NCBI RefSeq assembly: GCF_001542915.1
Contig: NZ_LNNH01000017.1
Span: forward strand, 82,750 to 146,749
Direction of reading: 5' to 3'
Source of the DNA: Peribacillus simplex
Lineage (GTDB): Bacteria; Bacillota; Bacilli; Bacillales; DSM-1321
DNA length: 64,000 nucleotides
This document shows, in pieces, positions 63,949 to 64,000 of this stretch. The position numbers and the translations under genes are program-made. The notes under the pieces are model-generated. The model saw only the letters and a list, made by a program, of their open reading frames with translations. It was not told the DNA's origin and did not search any database. The first letter of the stretch is position 1, and each line of letters begins with the position of its first letter.

Positions 63949-64000
63949 GGTTAAGTCCTCGATCTATTAGTATCAGTCAGCTCCACATGTCGCCACGCTT
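63949..64000 (-). rRNA. rrl: 23S ribosomal RNA, 3' end (cut by window edge)
   Basis: The minus strand here reads GCGACATGTGGAGCTGACTG and ACTAATAGATCGAGGACTTA, the conserved 3' end of Firmicute 23S rRNA. The rest lies beyond the window. The exact 3' end may differ by a few bases. 63830-63948 is the 23S-5S spacer. Confidence 0.95.

Overview
The window reads as chromosomal DNA of a Bacillus-type Firmicute, perhaps of the Bacillus simplex/Peribacillus group (inference; no species marker can be tested here). The evidence is gene order and family content that match the Bacillus subtilis chromosome: gltC-gltA, leuS with a T-box leader, ytqA-ytqB, ytpA, ytoA, metK with a SAM riboswitch divergent from pckA, ytmB-ytmA, ytlACD, ytkD, dps, ytzI, luxS, yidD, menFDHBEC with menA, yteA, and a 21-gene tRNA cluster behind 5S and 23S rRNA. 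Ribosome binding sites are strong (AGGAGG type), and TTG and GTG starts are common.

Layout. 1-6.6 kb: 3'-truncated gltA (glutamate synthase), its divergent activator gltC, a CotF-like coat protein gene and a lipoprotein gene. 6.7-18 kb is the accessory part: a decayed lipoprotein gene, a secreted beta-helix protein with a possible 36-codon leader ORF, a GNAT acetyltransferase, a six-gene operon (secreted DUF2712-like protein, three membrane proteins, an ABC ATPase, a membrane-anchored repeat protein) and a 1055-residue subtilisin-like protease with Ig-like repeats. 18-29 kb is core metabolism and tRNA modification. 29-34 kb makes UDP-ManNAcA and carries two glycosyltransferases. 34-40 kb holds a chemoreceptor, a MATE exporter with a palindrome in its promoter, a VOC protein, a TauE/SafE permease and a frameshifted DUF523 gene. 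40-49 kb is the ytm/ytl/ytk/dps/luxS/yidD block plus a Zur-controlled zinc-binding lipoprotein. 48-52 kb is dctB divergent from dctS-dctR. 52-61 kb is a complete chorismate-to-demethylmenaquinone pathway. 61-64 kb is the end of an rRNA operon on the minus strand with 21 tRNA genes.

Most unusual signals: (1) a 38-bp element shared by the upstream regions of two secreted-protein loci about 5.2 kb apart; (2) the uncharacterised secreted-protein/ABC operon under one copy of it; (3) two families of intergenic arrays with 21-bp periodicity, each present at two distant loci; (4) a palindrome placed exactly between the -35 and -10 boxes of the MATE gene; (5) candidate SigB promoters in front of dps, yteA and a small conserved gene; (6) small genes and pseudogenes found by reading the DNA directly. 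All family names come from recognition of the sequence, not from a database search.
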